Assembly (NCBI GenBank): GCA_002705085.1
Contig: PAHO01000044.1
Location: 1 to 64,000, forward strand
Length of the DNA stretch: 64,000 bases
Direction of reading: 5' to 3'
DNA from: Phycisphaerae bacterium
GTDB lineage: Bacteria > Planctomycetota > Phycisphaerae > Phycisphaerales > SM1A02
Shown: positions 24,209 to 34,020 of the stretch, in pieces
Numbering within the stretch: position 1 is the first letter of the stretch
Layout: each line of letters starts with the position of its first letter
Position numbers and translations under genes: made by a program
The notes under the pieces: generated by a model
Databases searched by the model: none
Told to the model about the DNA's origin: nothing
The model's input: only the letters and a program-made list of their open reading frames with translations

Positions 24209-25513
24209 ATGCTTTGCACTCAATCCACCCTTGTTGCCCTTTTCCTGACCTTTCATGCTGTGGGGGCGGAATCTGAAACCGAACTCATGGATGCCTTCGC
24301 GAAGTGCCGTGGGAGCCTGACCAACCTCAGATCGCTCAATGATTCCGATCGCGCGGCTGTCAGCGACCTCCGCGACCTTTTTGATGCCGCCGCCACAGAA
24401 GGTCTTTCCACCAAATCAGCTGCGGCAAGACTGCAACTCTCCCTTTGGATTGAAGATGCTGCATCAGAATCGGGCCAGGGTCGAATTCAGGAAGACTGGA
24501 AGTCATTGCTGTCAACCGCCCCAGACAATGGCGCCTTGGCCAGTGGCTACATCAGTTGGCAGGCCAAGATGGGGTTGCTTGAGGGCCCTGCTCTGTTGCA
24601 AGCACGGCGGGCCTTGTTGGACCAATTCCCGGGCTCACTGGAGACTGCGATGGAGGTCGCCAATGGGCTCCGCCGGGAGATCGACTGTCAAGGGGCAATC
24701 GAAGTGTTGACCGCTCTTGGGGCAGAAGCGCCGTCCAAGGCGCAAGTCCTGTTGGCACAAGCGTATTTTGACGAGAACATGTTCAACCAGGCCTCCGAGC
24801 TGCTTGCCTCGATGAACCTCGAATCCATCGAGGACGTCGCTGTCCGAGCCCAAGCCAACAACATTGTTCGGCAATGCGAGGAAATCAAGCCACTCTGGGA
24901 GACTGAGCTCGCCGTGCGGGCCAAGGAGGAGGAGGCGGACGATTTGCCCAGAGTGCAGATCAAGACTGCAAAAGGAAGCATTCTCATCGAGCTCTTTGAA
25001 GACGATGCACCAAACACGGTCGCAAATTTTGTTTCCCTCATCCGCTCCAACTACTACGAAGGGATCACCTTCCACCGCTTCGAGCCGAATTTTATGATTC
25101 AAGGCGGATGCCCCAACACGAAGTCAGGCGAAGGCGCTCCCGGATCTGGTGGTCCGGGGTACACCATTGACGACGAGTGCAAAGGCGACAATGCCCGAAT
25201 GCACTTTGCCGACTCAGTCGCGATGGCAAAAACCAGCGCCCCAAACACCGCCGGCAGCCAGTTCTACCTCAACCACCGTCCAACCACGTGGCTGAACAAC
25301 CGCCACACCGTCTTCGGCCGGGTGCTTGAAGGCCGTGATGTTGCGTGCAAGCTTCGCAAGGATGACGTCATCGAAGGCATCGAAATCATTCGCCTTCGGG
25401 ATGGATCCTCTTACACTCCGAAGACTTCGCTTGATGCCGATGAATCGCCAACCGAGCAAAAAGGTCTTGGCGGCGCTGAAAGCCTCGACGCAGAAGCCAA
25501 GGAAGGGTCTTAA
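24209..25513 (+). CDS. Exported cyclophilin-type peptidyl-prolyl isomerase with helical N-domain
   Basis: A 434-residue protein with an N-terminal signal (TLVALFLTFHAVGA). Residues 30-235 are helical with a repeat-like look. From about 245 to 400 lies a cyclophilin domain: VQIKTAKGSILIELFEDDAPNTVANF, GITFHRFEPNFMIQGGCP, SVAMAKTSAPNTAGSQFYL and HTVFGRVLEGRDV. The catalytic Arg of HRF is present. It should assist folding of exported proteins in the periplasm. A GGAG-like site sits nine bases before ATG 24209, with possible -10 elements in the 32-base gap. The acidic tail after residue 400 is disordered. The stop overlaps the convergent ACT gene by four bases. Confidence 0.88.
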   Translation: MLCTQSTLVALFLTFHAVGAESETELMDAFAKCRGSLTNLRSLNDSDRAAVSDLRDLFDAAATEGLSTKSAAARLQLSLWIEDAASESGQGRIQEDWKSLLSTAPDNGALASGYISWQAKMGLLEGPALLQARRALLDQFPGSLETAMEVANGLRREIDCQGAIEVLTALGAEAPSKAQVLLAQAYFDENMFNQASELLASMNLESIEDVAVRAQANNIVRQCEEIKPLWETELAVRAKEEEADDLPRVQIKTAKGSILIELFEDDAPNTVANFVSLIRSNYYEGITFHRFEPNFMIQGGCPNTKSGEGAPGSGGPGYTIDDECKGDNARMHFADSVAMAKTSAPNTAGSQFYLNHRPTTWLNNRHTVFGRVLEGRDVACKLRKDDVIEGIEIIRLRDGSSYTPKTSLDADESPTEQKGLGGAESLDAEAKEGS

Positions 25514-25998
25514 CCTGCGTTACCCGGGGGCGGGACAAGGTCGGCTTCGCCAAGCAGATCAAACCCTCTTCTCCGGAGGACTTGGCCGGCAAAAACGTGG
25601 TCGTCTACGCTGATGGCCATGGTTGCTTCGTTGACCCTGCCCGCAAGGAGTGGGTAGGCGAACCTGAGGTTGAGTTCTACCGACAGAAGAGCCAGGCACA
25701 GACCTTCAATGGTCTGCCCCGACTGGAGGCGAACAACCAAAAGGTCGGTCGCTGTAAACGCCCAGCCGTCTTCTCTCAGAAGGTCGGAGGCCAGTTTGAT
25801 ATTGGTTGAGATCAGCCTGACAACCGAGTGTTCGCTGGCCTCAAGCACGGACAAAGCGCAGAGTTCAAGCCCTGGCTCGCGTTGAAAGACTTCGAGCATG
25901 TCGTGAAGACGGCCAACCTTGTTTTCAAGGAAGACTGAGAGTTGGCGAACCACAGGAGGCGTGTATCCCAGACCGGTTTCGGGAGGTAATGCACTCAT
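25510..25998 (-). CDS. Tandem ACT domain protein
   Basis: A 162-residue cytoplasmic protein with two ACT-like units. The first is VRQLSVFLENKVGRLHDMLEVF, with VRLISTNIKLASDLLREDGW as its second helix. The second runs from CLALLSVELNLRFAYPLL to GFDLLGEADL. ACT domains bind amino acids and control metabolic enzymes; no catalytic domain is attached, so it may be a free regulatory subunit. The target enzyme is not adjacent. TAAGGT ends nine bases before its ATG. Confidence 0.8.
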   Translation of the reverse strand: MSALPPETGLGYTPPVVRQLSVFLENKVGRLHDMLEVFQREPGLELCALSVLEASEHSVVRLISTNIKLASDLLREDGWAFTATDLLVVRLQSGQTIEGLCLALLSVELNLRFAYPLLAGRVNEATMAISVDDHVFAGQVLRRRGFDLLGEADLVPPPGNAG

Positions 25999-26055
25999 TT
26001 ATGTCCTACCTTACTGAAAGGGGTGGGGCGTGCACGTCCAAAAAGAGGCACCTCG

Positions 26056-27516
26056 CTACGGAATCAATCCCTGAAGTTCCCGGCGTTGAACCTTGCCAGT
26101 GGGATTTCGGGGCAGGGAGGCCACCACGAGAACCTCTCGAGGGCACTGGTAAGGCGCAAGGCGATCTGCGGCCCATGATCTCAAATCTGAAGGATTCACT
26201 GAGGCTCCGTCTTGAAGTTCAACAAACGCCACCGGGACCTCCCCCCGCTTTTCGTCAGGCCGGCCCGTGACGCCGCACGCTTGAACTTCTGGGTGCGCCT
26301 CGAGGACAGACTCGATTTCACGGGGGAAGACATTCTCCCCCCCGACGATGAGCATTTCTTTGATTCGCCCTGTGATGGACAAATATCCCTCGTCATCCAG
26401 CTGCCCCATGTCTCCGGTATGGAACCAACCATCTTGGTCGAGAACTTTTGCGGTTTCTTCGGGCATCCCGTGGTACCCCCGCATCACGTTTGGCCCACGC
26501 AGTTGCACCTCGCCGTCCTCTCCGGGCGGGAGGATTTCACCGGTTGGGGCGACGATACGGGTCTGGACTTCAGGAAGAGCTTGCCCAACCGTGCCCAGCC
26601 TAGAAGCCCAGGGGAGGGAGATGTGGGCGGCAGGACTTGTTTCGGTCAAGCCGTACCCTTCATGGATCTCGACGCCGAACCGATCAAGAAATTGTTCTCG
26701 AACCGTTGGCGGAAGAGCTTCACCGCCGCTGACCGCAATGCGGACCGAAGCAAACATTTCACGAGTCGCTTTCCGGTCCCGGGCCAAGGCCGCGTACATG
26801 GACGGGATCATGACCAGGAATGTCGGCTTGTGCTTTTGCATCAATGACAGAATTCTGCCGGGGACAAATTTGGCCGAATACACGGCCTGGCAACCAATCG
26901 TCATCGGAAGCAGAGTGAGAACGGTAAATCCAAAGGAATGAAACTGAGGAAGGACACCGAAGATGCAATCATCCCGAGTGAATTTCGCTGCTCGCATGGC
27001 CTGACTGACGTTGGCATTGAGGTTGCGATGGGTGAGCTCAACCCCCTTTGGCTTTCCGGAGGTGCCCGAGGTGTACAGCAAGGTTGCCACATCATCGGGG
27101 GTCTGCCGGGTAGGCATGAGCCCATTCCACAGACGCTTTGGCAGGTCTTCGAGATAAATGGTTCGGACTCCTGGTGGTGGAGGCCCAAACATTTCGACCA
27201 TTGGCCTGACGGTCACACATGCATCGGCACCGCTGTCCTTGAAAATATGAGCACGATCTTCGGCGGAAACCAAGAAGTTCAAGGGGACGACACGCCGTCC
27301 GGTGCGCCAAATCCCGAGCATGGCCAATGGGGCCAATCCGGAGGTTGGCAGCATGAACGCTGTGGCAGAAGAGCAGTTGATCTTGTCCAGGTGCTTGGAG
27401 AGTGACGCGCTTCCCGCAAGCAATTCGATGTTCTTCCAACATCGTTGGTCGTCGGTCAGCGTTGACCTGAGTGGTCGCTGCCGAAGTTTGCGGAGAAGTT
27501 GAGAAGCAATCAGCAA
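26056..27516 (-). CDS. Long-chain acyl-CoA synthetase family (AMP-forming) ligase
   Basis: A 486-residue adenylate-forming enzyme. The P-loop motif YTSGTSGKPKGVELTHRN, the A5 motif GYGLTETSP, GWFHTGDMG and the C-terminal PRNPTGKVQRRELQ lysine motif are complete. It activates a carboxylic acid, probably a fatty acid, to acyl-AMP and then acyl-CoA. The N-terminus is short, consistent with bacterial FadD13-like members. It starts with TTG 27516, supported by a strong AAGGAG eight bases upstream (27525-27530). The leader begins directly at the 3' end of tRNA-Ser, so the two are probably co-transcribed. Confidence 0.9.
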   Translation of the reverse strand: MLIASQLLRKLRQRPLRSTLTDDQRCWKNIELLAGSASLSKHLDKINCSSATAFMLPTSGLAPLAMLGIWRTGRRVVPLNFLVSAEDRAHIFKDSGADACVTVRPMVEMFGPPPPGVRTIYLEDLPKRLWNGLMPTRQTPDDVATLLYTSGTSGKPKGVELTHRNLNANVSQAMRAAKFTRDDCIFGVLPQFHSFGFTVLTLLPMTIGCQAVYSAKFVPGRILSLMQKHKPTFLVMIPSMYAALARDRKATREMFASVRIAVSGGEALPPTVREQFLDRFGVEIHEGYGLTETSPAAHISLPWASRLGTVGQALPEVQTRIVAPTGEILPPGEDGEVQLRGPNVMRGYHGMPEETAKVLDQDGWFHTGDMGQLDDEGYLSITGRIKEMLIVGGENVFPREIESVLEAHPEVQACGVTGRPDEKRGEVPVAFVELQDGASVNPSDLRSWAADRLAPYQCPREVLVVASLPRNPTGKVQRRELQGLIP

Positions 27517-27533
27517 GATGAAGGCTCCTTAAG

Positions 27534-27624
27534 CGGACAGGGCGGGATTCGAACCCGCGGTAGGGGCTAATTCCCCTACGTCGGTTTAGCAAACCGGTGC
27601 ATTCAGCCTCTCTGCCACCTGTCC
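27534..27624 (-). tRNA. tRNA-Ser (GCT)
   Basis: A 91-nucleotide class II tRNA on the minus strand. The acceptor GGACAGG pairs with CCTGTCC, the discriminator is G, the anticodon GCT sits at 27588-27590 in the loop TTGCTAA, a long variable arm (TAGGGGAATTAGCCCCTA) follows, and the T-loop is GGTTCGAATCC. It reads AGC/AGU serine codons. CCA is not encoded. Confidence 0.96.
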
Positions 27625-27689
27625 GTGGGTCTCCTATCTTACTGGATCAATCCAAGGAGGAAAGGGGCGGGGACGCGTTGGGCTTCGGA

Positions 27690-27723
27690 AAACAAAAGCC
27701 GGCCGCAGCATGCTGCGGCCGGC
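27690..27723 (-). terminator. Rho-independent terminator after HU gene
   Basis: A perfect 13-bp inverted repeat (27698-27723; GCCGGCCGCAGCA and its complement) is followed on the minus strand by TTTTGTT. It lies about 50 bases past the HU stop, and upstream of tRNA-Ser on the same strand. Confidence 0.85.
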
Positions 27724-27772
27724 TCGTATATTGAGAATCGATGCGAGGCTGGGGCAAGGCCCCAAAACCCGA

Positions 27773-28186
27773 TCAGATCTTGTCGTTCAAGGTCTTCAAA
27801 GCACGCACTTTGACGGCCTTTGAAGCAGGTTTGGCCTTGAACATCATCTCTTCACCAGTGAATGGGTTGATGCCTTTCCGGGCCTTGGTGGCTGGCTTCT
27901 TCTTCACGGTGAGCTTCATTCCCATGAACTTCACGTCGGTGCCCTTCTTGAGGTCGGCGACGGTGAGGGATTCCAGGGCTTCAAAGACAGTGTTCACCTC
28001 TTTGCGGGTCATGCCGGTGGCATCGACAATGCTGTTGGTGATTTGGCTCTTGGTGCGAACAGATGCAGAGCCAGGAATACGCTTCACAGCACTAGCAGCA
28101 GCCTTCTTTGGTGCGGCTTTCTTGGTGGTCTTGCGAGCGGTGGACTTTTTGGCAGCTTTCTTTGCTGTCTTCTTTCGGGTAGCCAT
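27773..28186 (-). CDS. HU-family DNA-binding protein with lysine-rich N-terminal tail
   Basis: A 137-residue nucleoid protein. Residues 1-40 are a Lys/Ala-rich tail (TAKKAAKKSTARKTTKKAAPKK) like histone H1 tails. The HU fold follows, with TGMTRKEVNTVFEALESL and the C-terminal GINPFTGEEMMFKAKPASKAVK arm. HU bends and compacts DNA; the tail probably adds sequence-independent binding. I start at ATG 28186 because AAAGGA precedes it, and the longer reading is in the leader. It has its own promoter (28265-28294) and terminator. Confidence 0.9.
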   Translation of the reverse strand: MATRKKTAKKAAKKSTARKTTKKAAPKKAAASAVKRIPGSASVRTKSQITNSIVDATGMTRKEVNTVFEALESLTVADLKKGTDVKFMGMKLTVKKKPATKARKGINPFTGEEMMFKAKPASKAVKVRALKTLNDKI

Positions 28187-28264
28187 CGTGGCGAATCCTT
28201 TCTTGGTCGGAGACGGGAGGGCGATGGGTGATCGATCCGTCGATCTGCACTCCGTTGGAGGGAA

Positions 28265-28294
28265 AAAATACCGACGAAATCTGCTGGTCGGCAA
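28265..28294 (-). promoter_or_regulatory. Sigma-70-like promoter of HU gene
   Basis: On the minus strand TTGCCG (28289-28294) and TATTTT (28265-28270) are 18 bases apart. They predict a leader of about 70 bases with AAAGGA before the HU start. The rest of 28187-28330 shows no other feature. Confidence 0.55.
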
Positions 28295-28330
28295 GTCGTT
28301 TTCGGGAAAAACCCTAGAAAAATCGGCTTT

Positions 28331-30364
28331 TTATGGGAAACAATGCCCCAGAAGAAAGTCCCACATCCGGCGGGAGCCGTCCGGGGGGAGCCCGTGGCCG
28401 GAGTCGGGGTAAATCATCACTTCAAATGGGGCCTGCTCCTGATGGAGTCGGTCCATCAAAGCGAACGCATTGGTGACATGAACGTTGTCATCAACGGCCC
28501 CATGGATCAACAGCATGGCCCCGATGGGCTGACCAGAAACGTGCTGGAGGCATGATCCCGCTTGGTAGCCCACCTCATTGTCAGACGGAAGGCCCATGTA
28601 CCGCTCGGTGTAAATGGAATCGTAATACCGCCAGTCAACCACCGGAGCGCCAGAGACACCGAAACCAAAGACATCGGGGTGCTTCAGCAGGCCCAGAGCC
28701 GACATGTATCCGCCGTAGGAGAATCCAAAGATGCCAATACGACCGCTGTCGATGTCATGTCGCTCCCCCACCGATGCGGCCAACGCCACTTGATCGGCAA
28801 GATCAACTTGGCCAAGCTTGCCATAAACCGCATCTTGAAAGGCCTTGGAGCGGCCAGTGGTTCCACGGCTGCCAACTTTTAAAGTTGCGATGCCCAAGAG
28901 GTTTTCAGCTCGAACAGGGTTGAACTTTGGATCGAAGCCACGGCTATGCGGGCCTCCGTAAACGTCAACCAAAAGCGGGAATGGGCCAGCCCCCTGTCCG
29001 ACGGGCACATGAAGGACGCCAAAGATCTCAGTGCCACCCACCATGGTCGAAACAAGATGAGGTTCGGCACTTCGAGAGCTCGGCTCCACAGCCGCGCGAT
29101 GGCGAAGGACATGGATCTCGCCGTTCGGGGCATACATGCGAATCTCTGGCGGAGTGGTGACAGATTGATGCGTGGCGACAAATGCGGATCCGACAGGGGC
29201 GTGATTGATGAGGTGGTGGCCAGGCTCAGGAGTCAGACACCTGAGGTTGGATCCATCAAGCTGAACCTCAAACAGTTGCTGGTGCAGAGGGAATTCGGGC
29301 TGATTGGCCCCGAGAAATCGAACCCGGTTGCCAGCTTCGTCAAGTTGGACAATCTCACCCGCAACAAGCCCTTTTGGCGTGAGATTGACCGGTTCGACAT
29401 CAGCATCGAGGGAGCACAATTGCCACGACAGCCATCCGGATTGCTGTGTCTGATGAAGAAAGGAACTGCCGTCAGACAGGAAGAGCCGCTCGGGGTTGTT
29501 TTCGTGCCAACAGCTTTGCTTTTCAGTGAGAACAACCCTTGAATCACGAGTGGCCAAGTCGACCCAAACCAATTCCCAAACCTGCTGGCGACGATCAGTG
29601 CGGTGAAAGAGCAGTTCATGGTCGCGGTGCGACTTCACCCCGAAGACGTACCACGGCTCATCACCCGCATGCTCGGGTTGGGTGGGAAGAATCCACCGTT
29701 CACCGGTCTCGAGATCAAAGCACTCGAGGTCCGCCCGAGGGTTGGGGTCACCTGGTTTGGGGTAGGCCTCGGTAGAAAGCGTGGGGCGGGTCGAGGTCAT
29801 CTCCAAGGTGAGTGGATACCGAGGAACTCCACTCTCATCAAAGCGGTAATACACCAGGCCCTTGCTGTCGCCACGCCACCACATGGCTTCCTGAACATCA
29901 AGCTCTTCGCCGTACACCCATGATGCGGTACCGAATTTCAACGAGTCATGGCCTTCAGAGGTGACGGCTTGAGAAGAGCCACTATCAGTGCGCTCGAGGA
30001 CGATGTTGCCATCCCGAGAAACGGCTTTCCAAAGGGCATCTGGGCTGGGCGCAGTATCAAGTTGCCGCCCGCGGCGGGGACGGTTCCGCGGAGCATCCGC
30101 GACACGTTCAGGGGCGTCGCCCGGGGCAGAACGACCGTCGAGGCTGTAGATCCGCTTCGTGTCACCCCCGAGCCAGCATGAACGTCCATCAGACGACCAT
30201 CGGATGGGAACTCGGAAGGTGCCTCGCTCGCTCCATGCGGCTCGTTGTGCTTGGAAATACTGCTGCGAGGACGGACGATCAGCCGGACTGTCGTTTGCTA
30301 CTTTTTGAACGTGCTGGCAGCCAAGAATGGAGAGTGCCAGGCATCGAAGGGTGGCACGACTCAT
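28331..30364 (-). CDS. Prolyl oligopeptidase family (S9, DPP-IV-like) lipoprotein peptidase
   Basis: A 677-residue exported peptidase. The N-terminal LRCLALSILGCQ is a lipoprotein signal, so it should be tethered at a membrane. A beta-propeller region covers about residues 60-420. The alpha/beta hydrolase domain has the nucleophile elbow GFSYGGYMS (Ser549), the acid in GAVDDNVH (625/626) and the base in DSGHGLP (His657). It probably trims peptides, such as X-Pro dipeptides, taken up from protein breakdown. ATG 30364 overlaps the sugar kinase stop (ATGA). A longer start at 30376 lies in the kinase gene. Confidence 0.9.
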   Translation of the reverse strand: MSRATLRCLALSILGCQHVQKVANDSPADRPSSQQYFQAQRAAWSERGTFRVPIRWSSDGRSCWLGGDTKRIYSLDGRSAPGDAPERVADAPRNRPRRGRQLDTAPSPDALWKAVSRDGNIVLERTDSGSSQAVTSEGHDSLKFGTASWVYGEELDVQEAMWWRGDSKGLVYYRFDESGVPRYPLTLEMTSTRPTLSTEAYPKPGDPNPRADLECFDLETGERWILPTQPEHAGDEPWYVFGVKSHRDHELLFHRTDRRQQVWELVWVDLATRDSRVVLTEKQSCWHENNPERLFLSDGSSFLHQTQQSGWLSWQLCSLDADVEPVNLTPKGLVAGEIVQLDEAGNRVRFLGANQPEFPLHQQLFEVQLDGSNLRCLTPEPGHHLINHAPVGSAFVATHQSVTTPPEIRMYAPNGEIHVLRHRAAVEPSSRSAEPHLVSTMVGGTEIFGVLHVPVGQGAGPFPLLVDVYGGPHSRGFDPKFNPVRAENLLGIATLKVGSRGTTGRSKAFQDAVYGKLGQVDLADQVALAASVGERHDIDSGRIGIFGFSYGGYMSALGLLKHPDVFGFGVSGAPVVDWRYYDSIYTERYMGLPSDNEVGYQAGSCLQHVSGQPIGAMLLIHGAVDDNVHVTNAFALMDRLHQEQAPFEVMIYPDSGHGLPPDGSRRMWDFLLGHCFP

Positions 30365-31278
30365 GAGAATGAACACAGTTCTCGAAAGTCCTGAAGTCGA
30401 GCGCGAATGCCTTCCCCGCCAGCATCACGAAGAGCTTGGGTTGCAAAATCAGCGATGGTGAAGCTGGCCGTGACCGTTCCCAAAGCCGCCGCATTCCGAA
30501 GTTCGGAAAGTGAGGGTGAGGGGCAGCTCGGCAATGATGCCATCATGGCACCGACAAAGGTGTCTCCCGCACCAGTCGGATCACGAACTTCAGCAGCCAA
30601 GGAGGGCCACGCAGGAAGGACCGCGAGCCCCTCCCGGGCGGCCACGATGCAGCCATGTTGGCCCTTTTTGACCACCGAGAAGTTTGGCCCGAGGTCGAGA
30701 AGTTTGAAAGCAGCGTCCACCAGCGAAGGGGCGTTGGTAAAAGCAGCCGCTTCTTCTTCGTTCATCACCACGCCGTGAACTCGACCCAGTAGAGCTTCAA
30801 GGTCAGGTCGGGCGACGTCAATCCACAGCCCCATGGTGTCCGCTACGGCCAGATCGACCGAAGGCATCGCGTCGAGCAGCGCCGATTGGTGAGCAGGATG
30901 AGAATTTCCCAGCAAGAGCTTTGGGGCTTCGGAGACTCTTGATGGCACTGGAGCGGGGGCGCCTTCGAGGACGCCCAGGATGGTGAAGTCCGTGGTCCGC
31001 TGGTCGGGGTTGTCCCCGTAGCACCCCCCCCACTGGAAGGTCTCCTCTCCTGGGCGAACATCAAGGCCCTCAAGTCCGACCCCAATCGCTCTCAAGGCTT
31101 CGGTGTGTGCCGTTGGAAAATCTTCGCCGACCGCACCAACAAGTTCAACGCCATCAGACAAAAGGGCGGCGGCGGTGGCGGCATAGGACGCTGAACCGCC
31201 GAGGACTCGATCAGCAGAGCCCCACGGAGCACGAATGGTGTCGATTCCGATGGTGCCGCCAACAACCAGCCCACTCAC
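30361..31278 (-). CDS. PfkB/ribokinase family carbohydrate kinase
   Basis: A 305-residue kinase. The glycine-rich N-terminal [14 protein letters not shown] is the sugar-binding region, and the C-terminal [14 protein letters not shown] holds the catalytic Asp and anion hole. GTIGIDTI is the first strand. The substrate cannot be told: it may be ribose, fructose, a nucleoside or similar. It lies in acnA-kinase-S9 peptidase order, with a GTG start (31278) overlapping the acnA stop and a stop overlapping the peptidase start. Confidence 0.85.
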   Translation of the reverse strand: MSGLVVGGTIGIDTIRAPWGSADRVLGGSASYAATAAALLSDGVELVGAVGEDFPTAHTEALRAIGVGLEGLDVRPGEETFQWGGCYGDNPDQRTTDFTILGVLEGAPAPVPSRVSEAPKLLLGNSHPAHQSALLDAMPSVDLAVADTMGLWIDVARPDLEALLGRVHGVVMNEEEAAAFTNAPSLVDAAFKLLDLGPNFSVVKKGQHGCIVAAREGLAVLPAWPSLAAEVRDPTGAGDTFVGAMMASLPSCPSPSLSELRNAAALGTVTASFTIADFATQALRDAGGEGIRARLQDFRELCSFS

Positions 31279-33965
31279 GATGCTTGCCCCGCCAAATGGG
31301 TCGAAGCAATCCGGCGCAGTACGGTGTGCAAGATCCCGCCCTGGTTCCAGTACCCAACTTCAACTGGCGTATCCAATCGGCAGACAGCATCAAAGTCGGC
31401 GACATTGCCATCGGAGCTGGTCGCCCGAATTGAAATCGAGCAGCCAGGGGTCAAATCGTCCGGAATCGTAATGTCGAACGCCTCGTGTCCAGTCAGGCCC
31501 AATGAGGAGGCTGACTCACCCTCGGCAAAGCACAGCGGAAGGACTCCCATGCCCACCAAGTTGGAACGGTGAATCCGCTCAAAACTCTCGGCAATGACAG
31601 CCTTCACGCCGAGCAGGAACGTGCCCTTGGCGGCCCAGTCTCGACTGGAACCCATCCCGTAGTCCTTGCCGGCCAGAACAATCAACGGAGTCCCCTCCGC
31701 TTTTGCTGATGCGGCAGCATCGAAGATTGACGTAATCTGTCCGGTAGTGAAATCCGTGGTAAACCCGCCTTCAGCGCCCGGAGCCAACTCATTGCGAACG
31801 CGAACGTTGGCAAAGGTGCCGCGAGTCATGATGCGATCGTTGCCCCGCCGAGATCCATAAGAATTAAACATGGAGACCGGGACACCACGGTCAACCAGCC
31901 ACTGGCCAGCCGGAGAATCTGTTTTGATGACCCCGGCTGGAGAAATATGGTCGGTCGTCACGGAATCTGCAAGTTTTGCGAGGACCCGGGCCCCTTCAAT
32001 GTTTGATCGTTCGGAGACATCACTGCCAAGATCAGCAAAGAAGGGTGGATTCTGGATATAGGTGGAATCTTCATCCCACTGGTATCTCGCACCACCTTCG
32101 ACATCAATCCCTCGCCAAGCGTCAGACCCTTCAAAGACCGTGGCATACTCGGATTCGAATTGATCGCGCTGGACGTGCGCTCGAACGGCCGCATCGACTT
32201 CTTCGGGAGTCGGCCAGACTTCTGAGAGCATCACCGGACGACCTTCAGAATCAAAACCGATGGGTTCGGTTTCGAGATCAATATCGACTGTTCCCGCCAC
32301 GGCATAGGCGACGACAAGTGGGGGCGAGGCGAGCCAATTGGCTCGAATATCAGCACCAATTCGGCCTTCAAAATTTCGGTTGCCCGAGAGGACCGAACAG
32401 GCGACCAGATCGCTGGCATGAATGGCTTCGCGGATGGGGTCGGGAAGAGGCCCAGAGTTGCCGATGCATGTGGTGCAGCCGTACCCCACCGTGTGGAAGC
32501 CCAGCGACTCCAACCCATCCATCAGACCGGCAGATTCGAGATAACTGGTGACCACTCGTGAACCTGGGGCCAAGGATGTCTTCACCCATGGCTTACGCCG
32601 CAGTCCGCGCTCTACCAATTTCTGGGCCAACAGGCCGGCGGCCATCATCACCGAAGGGTTTGAAGTGTTGGTGCAACTGGTAATCGCCGCAATGACCACG
32701 GACCCATCGCGAAGCGTTTCAGGCCCATTTTCAAGCGAAGCGTCGGCCGACCGGCCCTCGCCAGGCTCACGGCCGAACTCATTGACCAGGACATCGCGCC
32801 AATTGCTCTTCATCGCGCTCAGGTCAACCCGGTCCTGTGGACGGCGAGGCCCGGCCAATGCTGGCTGGACCGTGCTCAGGTCGAGCTCAAGGATTTTGGT
32901 GTACTTCGCACATTTTTCAGGGTCGTGCCACAAGCCCTGCGCTTTGCAGCACGCCTCAACAGTTTCGCAGAGAGACTCTGGCCGACCGGTCGCCCGCATG
33001 TAGTCCACGGTGCGTTCATCGACGGGGAAGAATCCCATGGTGGCGCCATACTCTGGCGCCATATTGGCGATCGTGGCCCGGTTCGCCAAGGGCATAGCCG
33101 TCAATCCGGGGCCAAAGAATTCGACAAACTTGGAGACAACGCCTTCGGCCCGGAGGATTTCGGTAATGCGCAACACCATGTCGGTGGCGGTGGCCTCTTT
33201 GGGAAGCTGGCCGGTCAATCGCATGCCGATCACTTCGGGCAAAACCATCGAGACGGCCTGCCCAAGCATGACAGCTTCAGCCTCAATCCCTCCCACGCCC
33301 CATCCAACCACGCCAAGCCCGTTGATCATGGTGGTGTGGGAATCTGTCCCTACGAGTGAATCTGGATAGATCCAATGCCCATCATCCATCACCACCGTGG
33401 CAAGATGCTCGAGGTTGACCTGGTGCACAATGCCCATGGCTGGGGGCACGACACGGAAGTTATCAAACGCCTGCTGCCCCCATTTCAAAAATCGATAACG
33501 CTCGCCATTTCGCTCGAACTCAAGATTGCCGTTGATGGTGAGCGCTTCTCCAGAAGCGAAGGCATCGACTTGGACGGAGTGATCGATGACCAAGTCACAT
33601 GGCACCAATGGGTTGACCAGCGACGCGGCCTCGGGATCGCCGGTCATTCGGACGATGGCGTCACGCATTGCAGCAAGATCGACCACAGCAGGAACCCCGG
33701 TGAAGTCCTGGAGGATTACGCGGCCTGGAGCAAAGGGGATCTCAACTTGCCCGGCTTTGCCTCGAGCCCAATCAAGGATGTTCTCGACGTCCTCGGCAGT
33801 AATGGTCGCCCCATCGCACTTCCTCGCAGCGGCTTCAAGCAAGACTCGGATCGAGTACGGCAATTCGTCAAGACGATCCCCGGCCAATGCGGGAAGATCG
33901 ATAAAAGCGCGGTCACCGGACTCGGTGGACATCGTGCCTCGGTGCGACTGAGGTTCGTGCGTCAT
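31275..33965 (-). CDS. acnA: Aconitate hydratase A
   Basis: Isomerises citrate to isocitrate through cis-aconitate in the citric acid cycle. The 896-residue protein has the 4Fe-4S ligands in [10 protein letters not shown] and [12 protein letters not shown]. The early [19 protein letters not shown] and the C-terminal swivelling domain [17 protein letters not shown] are complete. ATG 33965 and an internal ATG at 33932 are both possible; the upstream 55-base gap shows no strong Shine-Dalgarno. Confidence 0.96.
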   Translation of the reverse strand: MTHEPQSHRGTMSTESGDRAFIDLPALAGDRLDELPYSIRVLLEAAARKCDGATITAEDVENILDWARGKAGQVEIPFAPGRVILQDFTGVPAVVDLAAMRDAIVRMTGDPEAASLVNPLVPCDLVIDHSVQVDAFASGEALTINGNLEFERNGERYRFLKWGQQAFDNFRVVPPAMGIVHQVNLEHLATVVMDDGHWIYPDSLVGTDSHTTMINGLGVVGWGVGGIEAEAVMLGQAVSMVLPEVIGMRLTGQLPKEATATDMVLRITEILRAEGVVSKFVEFFGPGLTAMPLANRATIANMAPEYGATMGFFPVDERTVDYMRATGRPESLCETVEACCKAQGLWHDPEKCAKYTKILELDLSTVQPALAGPRRPQDRVDLSAMKSNWRDVLVNEFGREPGEGRSADASLENGPETLRDGSVVIAAITSCTNTSNPSVMMAAGLLAQKLVERGLRRKPWVKTSLAPGSRVVTSYLESAGLMDGLESLGFHTVGYGCTTCIGNSGPLPDPIREAIHASDLVACSVLSGNRNFEGRIGADIRANWLASPPLVVAYAVAGTVDIDLETEPIGFDSEGRPVMLSEVWPTPEEVDAAVRAHVQRDQFESEYATVFEGSDAWRGIDVEGGARYQWDEDSTYIQNPPFFADLGSDVSERSNIEGARVLAKLADSVTTDHISPAGVIKTDSPAGQWLVDRGVPVSMFNSYGSRRGNDRIMTRGTFANVRVRNELAPGAEGGFTTDFTTGQITSIFDAAASAKAEGTPLIVLAGKDYGMGSSRDWAAKGTFLLGVKAVIAESFERIHRSNLVGMGVLPLCFAEGESASSLGLTGHEAFDITIPDDLTPGCSISIRATSSDGNVADFDAVCRLDTPVEVGYWNQGGILHTVLRRIASTHLAGQAS

Positions 33966-34020
33966 GGAGTATTTCTTTCAGGGAAAGGGGATCGTGGATA
34001 GAGGCTGGTCAGAATCCCGA

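Noticed and set aside
26212-26941. Plus-strand frames over the acyl-CoA ligase
   Set aside because: Antisense shadows of an enzyme with complete motifs.
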